Source: Methylotenera_A sp036676175 (GTDB lineage: Bacteria > Pseudomonadota > Gammaproteobacteria > Burkholderiales > Methylophilaceae). From it: a stretch of DNA of 64,000 bases. Of this stretch, positions 50,388 to 58,861 are shown piece after piece (position 1 is the stretch's first letter; the number at the start of each line of letters is the position of its first letter). The position numbers and the translations under genes are program-made. The stretch lies in contig JAKFDL010000023.1 of NCBI GenBank assembly GCA_036676175.1, positions 44,394 to 108,393 on the forward strand, read 5' to 3'. The notes beneath the pieces were generated by a model. It was not told the DNA's origin, searched no databases, and saw only the letters and a list, made by a program, of their open reading frames with translations.

Positions 50388-50873
50388 ATGCGCCATTTGT
50401 TATTGCCAATACTCAGCTTATTTTTGTTGTTTACATGTAACAAACCAGATGCGCCAGACACCCATACCCATGCGCCTTCTGGCTTGCCTATTAAAGCGGA
50501 CAACGAGGTGTCATATATTCAAGATGGCACCTTTTGTTTTAGCAAGCACTTTAACCAAGATGTCACCTACGTTCAGTTGACCATTCTAGACGGCGCTGTC
50601 ACAGGTAAAATGGACTGGATTCCTTACGAAAAGGATAGTGCACGCGGCACTTTACGCGGTTATGAAAACGCGGCGGGCGAGCTGGATTTGTTGTATGACT
50701 ATATGATAGAAGGCAGCCGACAAACCGAGACCAAAATCATGAAAATTGAAAGCGGCAAATTGCTGGTAAAAGTTGGTGAGCTGCTAGACCCAAAAAACAA
50801 CGGAAACTTGATTTATAAAGACGTAAGCCAAGCTAAATATTCAGAGGTACTAGAGGCTGAAACTTGCAAATAA
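50388..50873 (+). CDS. Small secreted or lipoprotein of unknown function
   Basis: A 161-aa protein with a hydrophobic N-terminus ending LLFTCNKPDAPD. The Cys at residue 17 may be lipidated, though the lipobox (LFTC) is imperfect. The mature part has alternating short strands with Gly/Asp turns (YIQDGTFCFSKHF, TILDGAVTGKMDW, ARGTLRGYENAAGELDLLYDY), suggesting a beta-rich domain. No family recognised. It lies on the plus strand inside the minus-strand panB/panC region, divergent from panC and convergent with panB (1 base apart), and so is a later insertion into an otherwise conserved order. Confidence 0.65.
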   Translation: MRHLLLPILSLFLLFTCNKPDAPDTHTHAPSGLPIKADNEVSYIQDGTFCFSKHFNQDVTYVQLTILDGAVTGKMDWIPYEKDSARGTLRGYENAAGELDLLYDYMIEGSRQTETKIMKIESGKLLVKVGELLDPKNNGNLIYKDVSQAKYSEVLEAETCK

Positions 50874-50874
50874 A

Positions 50875-51684
50875 CTAGTAACTGTGCTGAGAAGCAGGGA
50901 AACTTTTATCTTTGACAGCTTTTACATAAGCAGCTACAGCGTTTTGTACACTATTTGTATCTTGTAAAAAATTACGCACAAAACGCGGGTTTTTAAATTC
51001 ATCAGGAGGCTTGCTGGCAGCTCCTGTATAAATGCCTAATAGGTCTTGCAAAACAAGCACCTGCCCACTGCAGTCGACACCCGCGCCGATACCAATAGTC
51101 GGGCAACTGATGCTTTCCGTGATTTGCTTAGCCAGCGTTGCAGGTACCATTTCTAGGAGCACAAAGCTGGCGCCTGCCTCGCTCATGTCTTTTGCATCTT
51201 GTAGAATCTGGGAGGCACTTTCGTCGGTTTTACCTTGAATTTTATACCCGCCGAGCTGGTTCACCGATTGTGGCGTAAAGCCTAAATGCGCACACACAGG
51301 AATGCCACGCTCAACCAAATAGCGCGCGGTATCTACGCGTTTCCCACCACCTTCGAACTTGACAATATGCGCGCCGCTTTTCACCAGCCACAGTGCGTTT
51401 TTATAGGCGGCTTCATTGTCCTGCTCATAACTGCCGATGGGCATATCTGCCATTATGACGGTATTAGGGGCACCATTTTTTACCATTTTAGTATGGTAAG
51501 TCATGTGGTGCATACTCACATTCAGGGTATTTTCTGCACCTTGCAACACCATGCCCAGTGAGTCACCCACCAGCAATATATCGACGCCGGCATATTCCAT
51601 CAACTTGGCAAAAGTCGCGTCGTAACAGGTAAGCATGGCGATTTTTTCGCCAGATTTTCTTAAGATGTTGATTTTATCTAACAA
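50875..51684 (-). CDS. panB: 3-methyl-2-oxobutanoate hydroxymethyltransferase
   Basis: A 269-aa TIM-barrel enzyme for the first step of pantothenate synthesis. Motifs KIAMLTCYDATFAKLMEYAGVD near residue 15, LVGDSLGMVLQG, and HLGFTPQSVNQLGGYKIQG near 133 with IGIGAGVDCSGQVLVLQDLLG are intact. It lies 22 bases after the deoxynucleoside kinase on the same strand, in the order pcnB-folK-dNK-panB. Confidence 0.95.
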   Translation of the reverse strand: MLDKINILRKSGEKIAMLTCYDATFAKLMEYAGVDILLVGDSLGMVLQGAENTLNVSMHHMTYHTKMVKNGAPNTVIMADMPIGSYEQDNEAAYKNALWLVKSGAHIVKFEGGGKRVDTARYLVERGIPVCAHLGFTPQSVNQLGGYKIQGKTDESASQILQDAKDMSEAGASFVLLEMVPATLAKQITESISCPTIGIGAGVDCSGQVLVLQDLLGIYTGAASKPPDEFKNPRFVRNFLQDTNSVQNAVAAYVKAVKDKSFPASQHSY

Positions 51685-51706
51685 GGAGTTGATCGCTTAA
51701 ATAGCA

Positions 51707-52351
51707 CTAATCAAAATTGGGATTAAAGTATTCGCGGCTGCTTTTAATTTGGCCAATGCGTTCAATCAGCAACTTAAGCGCGCTTGCATCTTTAATGATG
51801 TTGAGCTTTTCGTTATTTACTATCAATACCGGTGAAGCATCATATTTATGGAAGAACTCGCTGTAGGCATCAGCTAGACGTGCCACGTATTCGTGTGGGA
51901 TTTCCTGTTCATAACTAATGTTGCGCTCTTCAATGCGCTCCACCAGTGCGTCCACAGGCGTTTGCAGGTAGACGATCAAATCTGGACGCGGCGATTTTAA
52001 TTGCAAATGTGAGTAAATCTGGTGATACAGCGCGTACTCTTCATCGTCTAAATTTAATCGCGCAAATAGCGGATCCTTATCTAGAAAAAAGTCTGCCACT
52101 GTTGGCTGCGTAAACATATCGCGTTGCGTCATGTCTGCAATTTGGCGCGAGCGCTGAAATAAGAAAAACAATTGTGTGGGCAGTGCATATCGTTGCGCAT
52201 CCTGGTAAAAGCGCGGTAGGAACGGGTTGACCTCAGCCTTTTCGCTGAGCAGTTGCACGTCAAATTTATCAGAAAGCTGCTGCGCCAGCGTGGTTTTACC
52301 GCTGCCGATAGGGCCTTCAATCACAATGTAGGGATATTTATCGAAAATCAT
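51707..52351 (-). CDS. Deoxynucleoside kinase family protein
   Basis: A 214-aa P-loop kinase of the dCK/dGK type. The Walker A loop is EGPIGSGKTTLAQ near residue 15, with ADFFLDKDPLFARL near 85 and DLIVYLQTPVDALVERIEER near 125. The base acted on cannot be told from sequence; family members phosphorylate deoxyadenosine or deoxyguanosine. It shares one base with the folK stop. The same dNK-between-folK-and-panB order occurs in other betaproteobacteria. Confidence 0.85.
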   Translation of the reverse strand: MIFDKYPYIVIEGPIGSGKTTLAQQLSDKFDVQLLSEKAEVNPFLPRFYQDAQRYALPTQLFFLFQRSRQIADMTQRDMFTQPTVADFFLDKDPLFARLNLDDEEYALYHQIYSHLQLKSPRPDLIVYLQTPVDALVERIEERNISYEQEIPHEYVARLADAYSEFFHKYDASPVLIVNNEKLNIIKDASALKLLIERIGQIKSSREYFNPNFD

Positions 52352-52860
52352 TATAATTTTTTAATGCCTTGTGTTTGAACACTTTGCGCTAATTTTACAA
52401 TACTCTCGCCGCTGGGAGCGGTTAAATTTGGTGAAATTTCAATAAGTGGAATCAATACGAAAGCACGCTCAAACATCCGTGGATGCGGCAGGGTGAGTTT
52501 TTTAGTATGCATGGTAATGTTGTCATATAACAGCAAGTCTAAATCTAGTACGCGGGGTGCATTGGCAAATGGGCGTTCGCGCCCAGATTCGCTTTCAATA
52601 TCCAGCAGCGCCTCTAATAGTGTTAGCGGCGGTAATTGCGTGCATATTTCAGCCACTGCATTAATAAAATCAGCTTGCTTTTCATAACCTACGGGTGCGC
52701 TTAGGTACAAACTTGATTGTTTGACTAGCCTGGTTTCGGCAATTTTATCAATGCTCTGCAAAGCGCGTATTACTTGGCTTGCTGGACAGTCTAAATCACC
52801 CGCTAAATTACTGCCAAGTGCAATATATGCGACAGACGACGGATTAGTCAATATGCTCAC
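52351..52860 (-). CDS. folK: 2-amino-4-hydroxy-6-hydroxymethyldihydropteridine pyrophosphokinase
   Basis: A 169-aa HPPK transferring pyrophosphate to the pterin in folate synthesis. The start region AYIALGSNLAGDL and the conserved RVLDLDLLLYDN with LPHPRMFERAFVLIPL are present. The open frame runs to 53052 but its extra 60-odd residues (MISCCYAANLGK onward) match nothing and overlap pcnB. A GTG at 52860 (overlap 17 bases) or a TTG at 52851 is more plausible; GTG is used here. It follows pcnB in the same operon. Confidence 0.9.
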   Translation of the reverse strand: MSILTNPSSVAYIALGSNLAGDLDCPASQVIRALQSIDKIAETRLVKQSSLYLSAPVGYEKQADFINAVAEICTQLPPLTLLEALLDIESESGRERPFANAPRVLDLDLLLYDNITMHTKKLTLPHPRMFERAFVLIPLIEISPNLTAPSGESIVKLAQSVQTQGIKKL

Positions 52861-54235
52861 TGGCGACTGATTCCAGCAGCGTTTTGTCACTGTTGGCGGG
52901 TTTCTTGCGTTTGCGGCGACGTTTTTTCGGGCTGGTGTCGGGTAGCAGCATTTCGGTACGACGCTCTGTGCTGGCATCGGCAAACTCTGTCCACCAATCA
53001 CCAATTTCCGGGTCGATTTCCCCAGATTCGCAGCGTAACAGCAAGAAATCATAACCTGCGCGATAACGTGGGTGGGTCAGCAGCGCGTAAGGGCGTTTGC
53101 CGGCACGTTGCTCAAAGCGCGGCTGCATGGCCCAAATTTCTTTCATGGTGGCAGTAAAGCGGTTATGGATGGCCATTTTCCCGGCCTGGATATCAATCAC
53201 TTCATTCATCGCCATGTGCAGCGCGGGAATGGCATGTTCACCTTGCGCTTGGTATTTCTTCCATGCCACCAGCATTTCATGCCACAGTAGTGTGGCAAAC
53301 AAAAAACTAGGGTTGCTGGATTTACCCGCGAGGATGCGATCATCCGTATTCTTAAGCGCCAGCATCACAAATTTTTCGCCCAACGGCTGCTCTAAAACAA
53401 CGTCCAGCAGTGGCAACAAGCCATGATGTAGATGCTGCTCGCGCAGGGCATTAATACTTTCCACCGCATGACCAGATAAAAACAATTTCAGCATTTCATC
53501 AAACAAGCGGCTTGGGGGTACATCTTGCAGTAAATCGGCCAGCTTTTGAATTGGCACCTGCGTACTTTTTTCTATTTTTAAACCTAACTTGGCTGAGAGC
53601 CTTACTGCGCGCAGCATACGCACCGGGTCTTCTTGGTAGCGGGTGGTCGGGTCGCCAATCATGCGTAGCAAATTGGCTTTTAAATCGGCTACGCCATTGT
53701 GAAAGTCGAGTACTTGTTCGTTGACCGGGTTGTAGTACAAGGCGTTAGCGGTAAAGTCGCGCCGTACAGCATCTTCTTCCAAACTGCCAAACACATTATC
53801 GCGAATAATGCGACCGCTATCGTTAGTTAAAGCATCGCCTTCTGCCAAATGGTGGCCGCGGAAAGTTGAAACCTCAATCGTTTCATTACCCCATAACACG
53901 TGGACTAGGCGGAACCTACGCCCAATAATGCGGCTTCTGCGGAAGACTTTATACACTTCTTCTGGGGTAGCGTTGGTGGCAATGTCAAAATCTTTTGGCT
54001 TCACATTCATCAGCAAGTCGCGTACCGCGCCGCCGACAATAAACGCTTCAAACCCGGCTTTCTGTAAACCTTCGCAGGTTTTTAACGCAGCCTGGCTAAT
54101 TAAACTTTTGTTAATTTTATGGTTTTTGGCTGAAATTACTTTTGCCGCACTGACGTCGCTGAGCTCAGCAATGTTGATGGCCACATCGGCCTTGGCGCGT
54201 TTGTTAAATACTTTTTGAAGGAATCTTTTTATCAT
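52844..54235 (-). CDS. pcnB: Poly(A) polymerase I
   Basis: A 463-aa class II nucleotidyltransferase that adds 3' poly(A) tails and so marks RNA for decay. Motifs are EAFIVGGAVRDLLMNVKPKDFDIATNATPEEV with the catalytic DFD near residue 80, RRDFTANALYYN near 160 and EDPVRMLRAVRLSAKLG near 205. The C-terminus is Arg/Lys-rich (PKKRRRKRKKPAN), as in other PcnB proteins. The ATG at 54235 overlaps the upstream gene's stop as ATGA. It stands at the head of the folK operon. Confidence 0.93.
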   Translation of the reverse strand: MIKRFLQKVFNKRAKADVAINIAELSDVSAAKVISAKNHKINKSLISQAALKTCEGLQKAGFEAFIVGGAVRDLLMNVKPKDFDIATNATPEEVYKVFRRSRIIGRRFRLVHVLWGNETIEVSTFRGHHLAEGDALTNDSGRIIRDNVFGSLEEDAVRRDFTANALYYNPVNEQVLDFHNGVADLKANLLRMIGDPTTRYQEDPVRMLRAVRLSAKLGLKIEKSTQVPIQKLADLLQDVPPSRLFDEMLKLFLSGHAVESINALREQHLHHGLLPLLDVVLEQPLGEKFVMLALKNTDDRILAGKSSNPSFLFATLLWHEMLVAWKKYQAQGEHAIPALHMAMNEVIDIQAGKMAIHNRFTATMKEIWAMQPRFEQRAGKRPYALLTHPRYRAGYDFLLLRCESGEIDPEIGDWWTEFADASTERRTEMLLPDTSPKKRRRKRKKPANSDKTLLESVASEHID

Positions 54236-54783
54236 GCTTGATGGGTATTTTTCCACAATACATCGGGTACATTGGCGTTTTTATTCAAGGTGCGGCACAG
54301 CACAAACAACAAATCAGAAAGTCGATTGATATATTGTAACGAAACCTCTGTGATGCCTTCCTGCGAGTTTAATGTGGTCATGGTTCGTTCAGCACGTCGG
54401 CATACGGTTCTGGCCAAATGACAATAAGCAGCTGCACGACTGCCGCCCGGTAAGATAAATTCTTTTAAAGGGCTAAGCGTTTCATTCCATGCATCCAATT
54501 GGGTTTCCAGTGCGGTGACGCGCTCCGGCTTAATCATGGCATAACCTGGCATGCATAGCTCGCCACCCATGTCAAATAAATCGTGTTGAATGGCCTCGAG
54601 AGCCTCGTGGATATTGGCTCCTAGAGCCTCAGTTTGCATAATGCCAATAATCGAGTTTAATTCATCCACATCGCCCATGGCTTGCACACGCAAACTATCT
54701 TTGGCCACACGTGTGCCGTCACCCAAGCCAGTGCTGCCTTTGTCGCCAGTGCGGGTATAAATTTTACTTAGTCGGTTTGCCAT
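54232..54783 (-). CDS. ATP:cob(I)alamin adenosyltransferase (PduO type)
   Basis: A 183-aa helical-bundle enzyme that makes adenosylcobalamin. The ATP-binding N-terminus YTRTGDKGSTGLGDGTRVAK is typical, followed by AMGDVDELNSIIG, PGGSRAAAYCHLARTVCRRAERT and YINRLSDLLFVLCR. It appears full length. No cobalamin-biosynthesis neighbours are present, so it is likely used for salvage or cofactor repair. It is cotranslated with pcnB by an ATGA overlap. Confidence 0.9.
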   Translation of the reverse strand: MANRLSKIYTRTGDKGSTGLGDGTRVAKDSLRVQAMGDVDELNSIIGIMQTEALGANIHEALEAIQHDLFDMGGELCMPGYAMIKPERVTALETQLDAWNETLSPLKEFILPGGSRAAAYCHLARTVCRRAERTMTTLNSQEGITEVSLQYINRLSDLLFVLCRTLNKNANVPDVLWKNTHQA

Positions 54784-54845
54784 GCTTTAAGTCGATTAGA
54801 TTTACTCTATAATTCATGCATTATAAATCATTCGACCCTGTTTCG

Positions 54846-55643
54846 ATGCTTGCAAATACTAACAATCATCCCATCGGCATTTTTGATTCTGGTGTAGGTG
54901 GCATTAGCGTGCTTAAGCATATTCACGCGCTACTGCCGCATGAGGATTTAATCTACCTTGCTGATAGCAAATATGCGCCCTATGGCAACAAAACCGCACA
55001 AGAAATCACCCAACGCTGCTTAATTTTAAGTGACGATTTACTGCAAAAAAATGTAAAAGCCATCGTGGTGGCCTGCAATACAGCCACTGCCGCAGCGATC
55101 GATACTTTACGTGATACGTTTGATATTCCGATTATCGGCATGGAGCCGGCAGTTAAGCCGGCAGCAGAGGCCAGTAAAAACGGTGTGATTGGCGTGTTGG
55201 CTACAGTGGGTACATTAAAAAGTGCGCAATTTGCCGCACTGCTGGAAAGTTATGGCCGCCATGTCAAAGTCGTCACACAAGCCTGCTTGGGCTTGGTGGA
55301 GTGTATCGAACGTGGCGAACTGAATACGCTACAAACAAAAACACTCATTCGCCAATACACCGCGCCTTTATTGGCAGAAGGCGCTGATACCATTGTGCTG
55401 GGCTGTACGCATTATCCGTTTGTAAAAGAGGTCATTCAGGATATTGTAGGCGAAAAAATCACGCTGATTGATACTGGCGCGGCAGTGGCGAAACAGTTAA
55501 AACGTCAGTTACAAGAAAAAAGTATATTATCTGCCAGTAAAGAAAAAGCAGATGTCCGTTTTTGGACGAATAGTGACGTCGAAAATGCACAACAGGTGAT
55601 TGAGAATCTGTGGGGATATCAGGTGGAAGTGCATCGACTGTAG
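54846..55643 (+). CDS. murI: Glutamate racemase
   Basis: A 265-aa enzyme that makes D-glutamate for peptidoglycan. Both catalytic Cys regions are present: VVACNTATAAAIDTL near residue 72 and VLGCTHYPFVKE near 187, plus IGIFDSGVGGISVLKHI at the start. ATG 54846 is preferred to ATG 54816, because a perfect TATAAT at 54808-54813 would place the transcript start after 54816. It is divergent from the adenosyltransferase gene. Confidence 0.92.
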   Translation: MLANTNNHPIGIFDSGVGGISVLKHIHALLPHEDLIYLADSKYAPYGNKTAQEITQRCLILSDDLLQKNVKAIVVACNTATAAAIDTLRDTFDIPIIGMEPAVKPAAEASKNGVIGVLATVGTLKSAQFAALLESYGRHVKVVTQACLGLVECIERGELNTLQTKTLIRQYTAPLLAEGADTIVLGCTHYPFVKEVIQDIVGEKITLIDTGAAVAKQLKRQLQEKSILSASKEKADVRFWTNSDVENAQQVIENLWGYQVEVHRL

Positions 55644-55677
55644 ACTGAAGCTGTGACAGGTTTGGGCACAACTCGTG

Positions 55678-57306
55678 TTATTTAGTCTGTAAAAGTAAAA
55701 TCCAGTCACTATCACCATCGCTGTTACTGCCAGGTGGTGAGAACTTAAGCTTTCGCTTATTCACATATGGACTATCTAAAATGGTGTTTTGATGACCGCT
55801 TGCAGGGTCTACCCAGCTTGCATAAACATCGGCTGGAAACCTCTGTATATCAATGACGATTGACTTTTTGTCTAGCAAGTAATAAAGAACGAGTGACCCA
55901 TCGGGTGATGCCGCCGCAGCCACCGCAGACTTGGTAGATATTACCAAGCTTAATAAATTACCAAACCTACTTTTTGGTTCGCTAATGCCTTGTAGGGTAT
56001 ACCACGGTAAATTGAGTAAGAATCGTTTTGCTGCACCCAACTGGCTTGAACCAGGTAGCTGCATGGCTTCATCCCAAGGCAGGCTGCCCCAATTGTTGCC
56101 ACCTGGCGATTTGCCAAAAGGCCTATCAACCTGATTCACTTGCCACACACCGTTAGCACCGTAAGTATGGCCAGCACAGCCACTATTTAATAGGTGCGCC
56201 CAAAAAGCTTGTCTAGTATCTCGAGTGGTGACTGTGGGCGAGATGCTAAGCGCTTCGTAGCGCGCTTCTGCGCTAATGACTGGCATGATGGGTTTAGTAT
56301 GCCAGCCTGTGCTGGCTTTTGCAGCATGCCACTTGGTTGGGTTACGATGGCCCGTTTGCTGCATTTCAAAATCCAGCAAATATGGGTCATCTACCGATTC
56401 GCGTGCGCTTTGATGTGGGTGCGTGGTAACTAAACGCTGAAATCCATCTGTTTGCCTGATATAGCGGATGACTTTAGTCCATTCGCGCTTTAATAATGAT
56501 TTTTCATTTTCTTTGTCATTAGACAAATACCAGGGCAGGGTTTGTTCGCCTGCAGCTGCCCATACCACCGGCAAAGCACCCCATCGGGCTATGATATAAC
56601 GCCAATGCTGCTGCATTTTTTTTGTACTTAACCAAGGCAGGTGGAATCCCCAACTGCCAACAATGCACGGCACGATACCTTGCGCTACCAAATGCATGAT
56701 TCGCTTATCAGCAGCATCAAAAAAATCCGGGTTAATACATGCATAATCTTGCTGCCATGGAAAGCCTGCTTCATTTGAGCCACGTTCGTCAAACGCTGGC
56801 ATATCAGGGTAAAGCCCCGCAACAATCTGCACCACATTAAAACCTTTGTTTTTGCGGTCATCAGTCAGGTTTATAAATTCTTTTGGCCATGCAAGTCTTT
56901 TGCTAAGCCCCATCCACCAAGTATCGCCAAGCCAAAAGAAAGGCGTTCCATCTGCATGAGAAAAATGTCGGCGATCATCGGCAATGCGTAGTGCACCATG
57001 ACGTAATAAAGGATTGTCTCCAATATAAGCGCAGATGTTTACCTCACCCCTTATTTGATGTAAGTCTGCATTGTTTGCATCGCTACATTCAGTTGTAAAT
57101 TGATGCAGGCCTATGACTGCAGAGGCATAGCGAAACCGCCAAGTGCTGTTGCCGGCCCAAAATGCAGGTATGCGGACTGTGCGGCCAGAAGGTTCGGTAA
57201 AAATCGCATCAATCTCAATTTCATTAAAAGGGTCTGCATATTGCTTAGTTGAGTTGAGCGTGATTTCTATAAACTCATTTACATTTGTTTTTTTAATAAT
57301 AGGCAT
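55678..57306 (-). CDS. Apiosidase-like (DUF4038) glycoside hydrolase
   Basis: A 542-aa protein. Residues 1-90 fit the N-terminal DUF5060 beta-domain (ITLNSTKQYADPFNEIEIDAIFTEPSG, WRFRYASAVIGLHQFT). From about 105 comes an apiosidase-like TIM barrel (ADGTPFFWLGDTWWMGLSKRL, FNVVQIVAGLYPDMPAFDERG, VWAAAGE, PVISAEARYEAL), where the Glu residues are the likely catalytic pair. The last 110 residues form a beta-domain (a putative collagen-binding type). No signal peptide is seen, so the enzyme appears cytoplasmic. The substrate is unknown. It converges on murI, 35 bases apart. Confidence 0.8.
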   Translation of the reverse strand: MPIIKKTNVNEFIEITLNSTKQYADPFNEIEIDAIFTEPSGRTVRIPAFWAGNSTWRFRYASAVIGLHQFTTECSDANNADLHQIRGEVNICAYIGDNPLLRHGALRIADDRRHFSHADGTPFFWLGDTWWMGLSKRLAWPKEFINLTDDRKNKGFNVVQIVAGLYPDMPAFDERGSNEAGFPWQQDYACINPDFFDAADKRIMHLVAQGIVPCIVGSWGFHLPWLSTKKMQQHWRYIIARWGALPVVWAAAGEQTLPWYLSNDKENEKSLLKREWTKVIRYIRQTDGFQRLVTTHPHQSARESVDDPYLLDFEMQQTGHRNPTKWHAAKASTGWHTKPIMPVISAEARYEALSISPTVTTRDTRQAFWAHLLNSGCAGHTYGANGVWQVNQVDRPFGKSPGGNNWGSLPWDEAMQLPGSSQLGAAKRFLLNLPWYTLQGISEPKSRFGNLLSLVISTKSAVAAAASPDGSLVLYYLLDKKSIVIDIQRFPADVYASWVDPASGHQNTILDSPYVNKRKLKFSPPGSNSDGDSDWILLLQTK

Positions 57307-57392
57307 TGAATTTAATATAAGAGCTTAAATATAAGATCGTAGACAAAATTATTTGAACATAAACTAACGCTTTTACAAAGCGTAATGCTAGG

Positions 57393-58637
57393 TTAAGTTT
57401 TGCTAAGATTAAGTAACTCTTTTGACAACACCTCTAAAGCGCGCGCCTCAAGCTTGAGTAAGTTTTGCGTTAATGCAGGATTGTCTAAAGGCAGAAAAGA
57501 CGCGCCACCTAAATCACTCAGCACGACTTTTTGCGGCAAGACTTTATTGGAGTGCCATAAAATATTATGCGCATACAAATCCCCATGCATTAAACCCTGT
57601 TGATGCAAGTGCTTGGCTGCGTTTGTGACGCCTTGTATAATATGTTGTACTTCTTCAAGGCTGAGTTCTAAGTTTTGCGCATATACGTCGCGGGTACAAC
57701 TATCGAAACTGGGCGGGTTTGCCAGAACTTTTAAACTGGCATCCAGCAAGGGCATGACCAACCCCGGCGTACCTTGCGGGTGATTGTGAATGATACCTTT
57801 CAAACCGACTAAATTCGGATGTTCGCCAGCCAATATATTGGCGTGCATTTCGCAGCGTGGTAGGCCATCACTGGTAAACTCGCTTTTAAACAGCTTCACT
57901 GCCACAGCCTTTGCCACTTGGCCTGATGGCTGCCACATAGCTTGAAAGGTGACGCCCGATGCACCTTGCCCTATTTCATTTTGTAAGGTGAGAGTGTGCC
58001 AATCGATAGATTCGATTTGATGTTGATGGATTAAGGCTTGCTCAATTTGGTCACAAAACGGATTGCCGGCATAGGCAAGCCAAGTGAGATTAGGTAAATC
58101 GAATAAGAAATCGGGAAGGGTATTAAACTGGTTGGCGGAAATCCTCAATAATTCTAATGCGTGACAATTTGCCATGCTGCTTGGCAAAGCTGTTAACTGG
58201 TTGCCCGCCAGCATAAGCTTTTGTAATTGACGGCACTCACCCAGTGCATTGGGGACTGCTTCTAGCGCATTATCTGTCAAAATCAACCAGCGCAGGGTGG
58301 CTATTGGGATGGCGCACTCTGGAATGTATCTGATTTTATTGGCTTTAAAGCCAATCATGCTTATGTTTTGGCATTCACCCAGCACTTCTGGCAGATGCGT
58401 AAATTGGTTAGATGAGCAAAATAAAATACGTAGTTTTGTTAAGCGGTGTAAGTCACTTGGTAAAGTACTTAGTGCGTTGCCTGTTAGGTCTAGTATTTCC
58501 AGACTATCGGCTAAATCGAAAATCTCTTGGGGAAATTCGGTTAGTCCACAACAAAGCTTAAGTTGCTTAGTGCCTTGCAGTTTGCCAGCTTTTAACCGGG
58601 CTAAAGTATCGTCTTGCAGTTGTGTAGTGGCGGACAA
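57393..58637 (-). CDS. Leucine-rich-repeat protein with a protein kinase domain
   Basis: A 414-aa protein. About seven leucine-rich repeats fill residues 25-200 (for example SLEILDLTGNALSTLP, LRWLILTDNALEAVP, LQKLMLAGNQLTALP). A compact Ser/Thr-like kinase domain follows: GQGASG (P-loop), AVAVKLFK (Lys near 248), HGDLYAHNIL (catalytic Asp in an HGD variant of HRD) and DLG in place of DFG. The C-lobe stops about 45 residues later, so it is short. No membrane segment or signal is present. It could be a cytoplasmic kinase sensing protein partners through its repeats. The adjacent zinc-finger gene is 6 bases upstream. Confidence 0.85.
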   Translation of the reverse strand: MSATTQLQDDTLARLKAGKLQGTKQLKLCCGLTEFPQEIFDLADSLEILDLTGNALSTLPSDLHRLTKLRILFCSSNQFTHLPEVLGECQNISMIGFKANKIRYIPECAIPIATLRWLILTDNALEAVPNALGECRQLQKLMLAGNQLTALPSSMANCHALELLRISANQFNTLPDFLFDLPNLTWLAYAGNPFCDQIEQALIHQHQIESIDWHTLTLQNEIGQGASGVTFQAMWQPSGQVAKAVAVKLFKSEFTSDGLPRCEMHANILAGEHPNLVGLKGIIHNHPQGTPGLVMPLLDASLKVLANPPSFDSCTRDVYAQNLELSLEEVQHIIQGVTNAAKHLHQQGLMHGDLYAHNILWHSNKVLPQKVVLSDLGGASFLPLDNPALTQNLLKLEARALEVLSKELLNLSKT

Positions 58638-58643
58638 TCTTAA

Positions 58644-58847
58644 TTAATGATGCGAAATGACTTCGCCAGGTCTAAGTTTATATTTTGTGCTGCAATAAGG
58701 GCAGGTCACCTCGCCAGTTTCGGCAATATCTAAAAACACACGCGGATGTGATGACCAAAGCGCCACAGCTGGGGTAGGGCAGTGTAGCGGTAGGTCTCTG
58801 GCCAAGACTTCTATAAATTGGGGTTCTTTTGATTTAACAGCCGGCAT
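58644..58847 (-). CDS. Zinc-finger (CHCC type) small protein
   Basis: A 67-aa protein with a CHCC-type zinc motif: Cys and His in the middle (HCPTPAVALWSSHPRVFLD) and CPYC near the C-terminus, followed by STKYKLRPGE. This pattern is like the small zinc-finger proteins related to the complex I NDUFS6 domain. ATG 58847 is preferred; a TTG at 58880 would overlap ilvE by 19 bases. It lies just downstream of ilvE on the same strand. Confidence 0.8.
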   Translation of the reverse strand: MPAVKSKEPQFIEVLARDLPLHCPTPAVALWSSHPRVFLDIAETGEVTCPYCSTKYKLRPGEVISHH

Positions 58848-58861
58848 GTTTGGGATATCAC

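Noticed and set aside
52861..53052. N-terminal extension of folK
   Set aside because: It overlaps the poly(A) polymerase gene, matches no HPPK sequence and would need an unusual internal start; likely an open-frame shadow.
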